Part shown: positions 5,659 through 5,689 of the stretch, one piece after another | How the letters are laid out: every line of letters starts with the position of its first letter | Numbering within the stretch: position 1 is the stretch's first letter | DNA from: Oscillospiraceae bacterium | Lineage (GTDB): Bacteria; Bacillota; Clostridia; Oscillospirales; Butyricicoccaceae | Reading direction: 5' to 3' | Length of the DNA: 5,689 nucleotides | Assembly (NCBI GenBank): GCA_902797555.1 | Contig: CADBTM010000098.1 | Coordinates: 1 to 5,689, forward strand | Translations under genes and position numbers: made by a program | Notes under the pieces: generated by a model | Seen by the model: only the letters and a program-made list of their open reading frames with translations | Databases searched by the model: none | What the model was told of the DNA's origin: nothing

Positions 5659-5689
5659 GGATTGACAGAAAAATGACGAAAAAACTCCC

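Noticed and set aside
5662..5667. Perfect TTGACA on the plus strand as a promoter leaving the window to the right
   Set aside because: The expected -10 position (from 5685) reads CTCCC up to the window end, so no promoter can be supported.

Overview
The window looks like an ordinary chromosomal segment of a GC-rich anaerobic Firmicute, most likely a clostridial gut bacterium of the Oscillospiraceae type. This is inferred from the end of an ECF-transporter S component, a YwlG/UPF0340 protein, strong AGGAGG ribosome binding sites, compact sigma-A-type promoters, and an NfnAB/SudAB-type flavoprotein pair typical of anaerobes. No rRNA, tRNA, CRISPR array, insertion sequence or phage gene is visible.

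Layout. (1) Positions 1-1444, plus strand: the last 53 codons of a probable ECF transporter S component, then ywlG (DUF436/UPF0340, unknown function), then a YggS/PLPBP-family pyridoxal-phosphate protein. The three are packed with gaps of 4 and 1 nt and end at a strong hairpin (1452-1486). (2) Positions 1484-2284, minus strand: a DapF-fold two-cysteine racemase/epimerase. Its motifs look more like the CntK histidine racemase branch than true diaminopimelate epimerase. It converges on the YggS gene and shares that hairpin as a bidirectional terminator. (3) Positions 2285-2412: a short divergent intergenic region with two well-formed back-to-back promoters. (4) Positions 2413-3255, plus strand: a six-helix membrane protein resembling the DUF2238/YjdF family, ending at a second bidirectional hairpin (3257-3285). 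(5) Positions 5556-3300, minus strand: a two-gene operon, nfnA then nfnB, separated by 1 nt and driven by a near-consensus promoter at 5617-5645. The products form an electron-transferring flavoprotein complex that links NADH, NADPH and ferredoxin.

How the genes work together. The Nfn pair clearly acts as one complex balancing ferredoxin and nicotinamide pools. The ECF-S/ywlG/yggS cluster is co-transcribed by spacing and may relate to vitamin or cofactor handling, but the substrate cannot be read from the fragment. The racemase-like gene and the membrane protein are single-gene units that share only a divergent control region.

I see no convincing undescribed multi-gene system. The items most worth a second look are the CntK-like racemase lacking opine-metallophore partners in the window, the orphan membrane protein divergent from it, and a 20-bp-spaced direct repeat around the nfn promoter -35.
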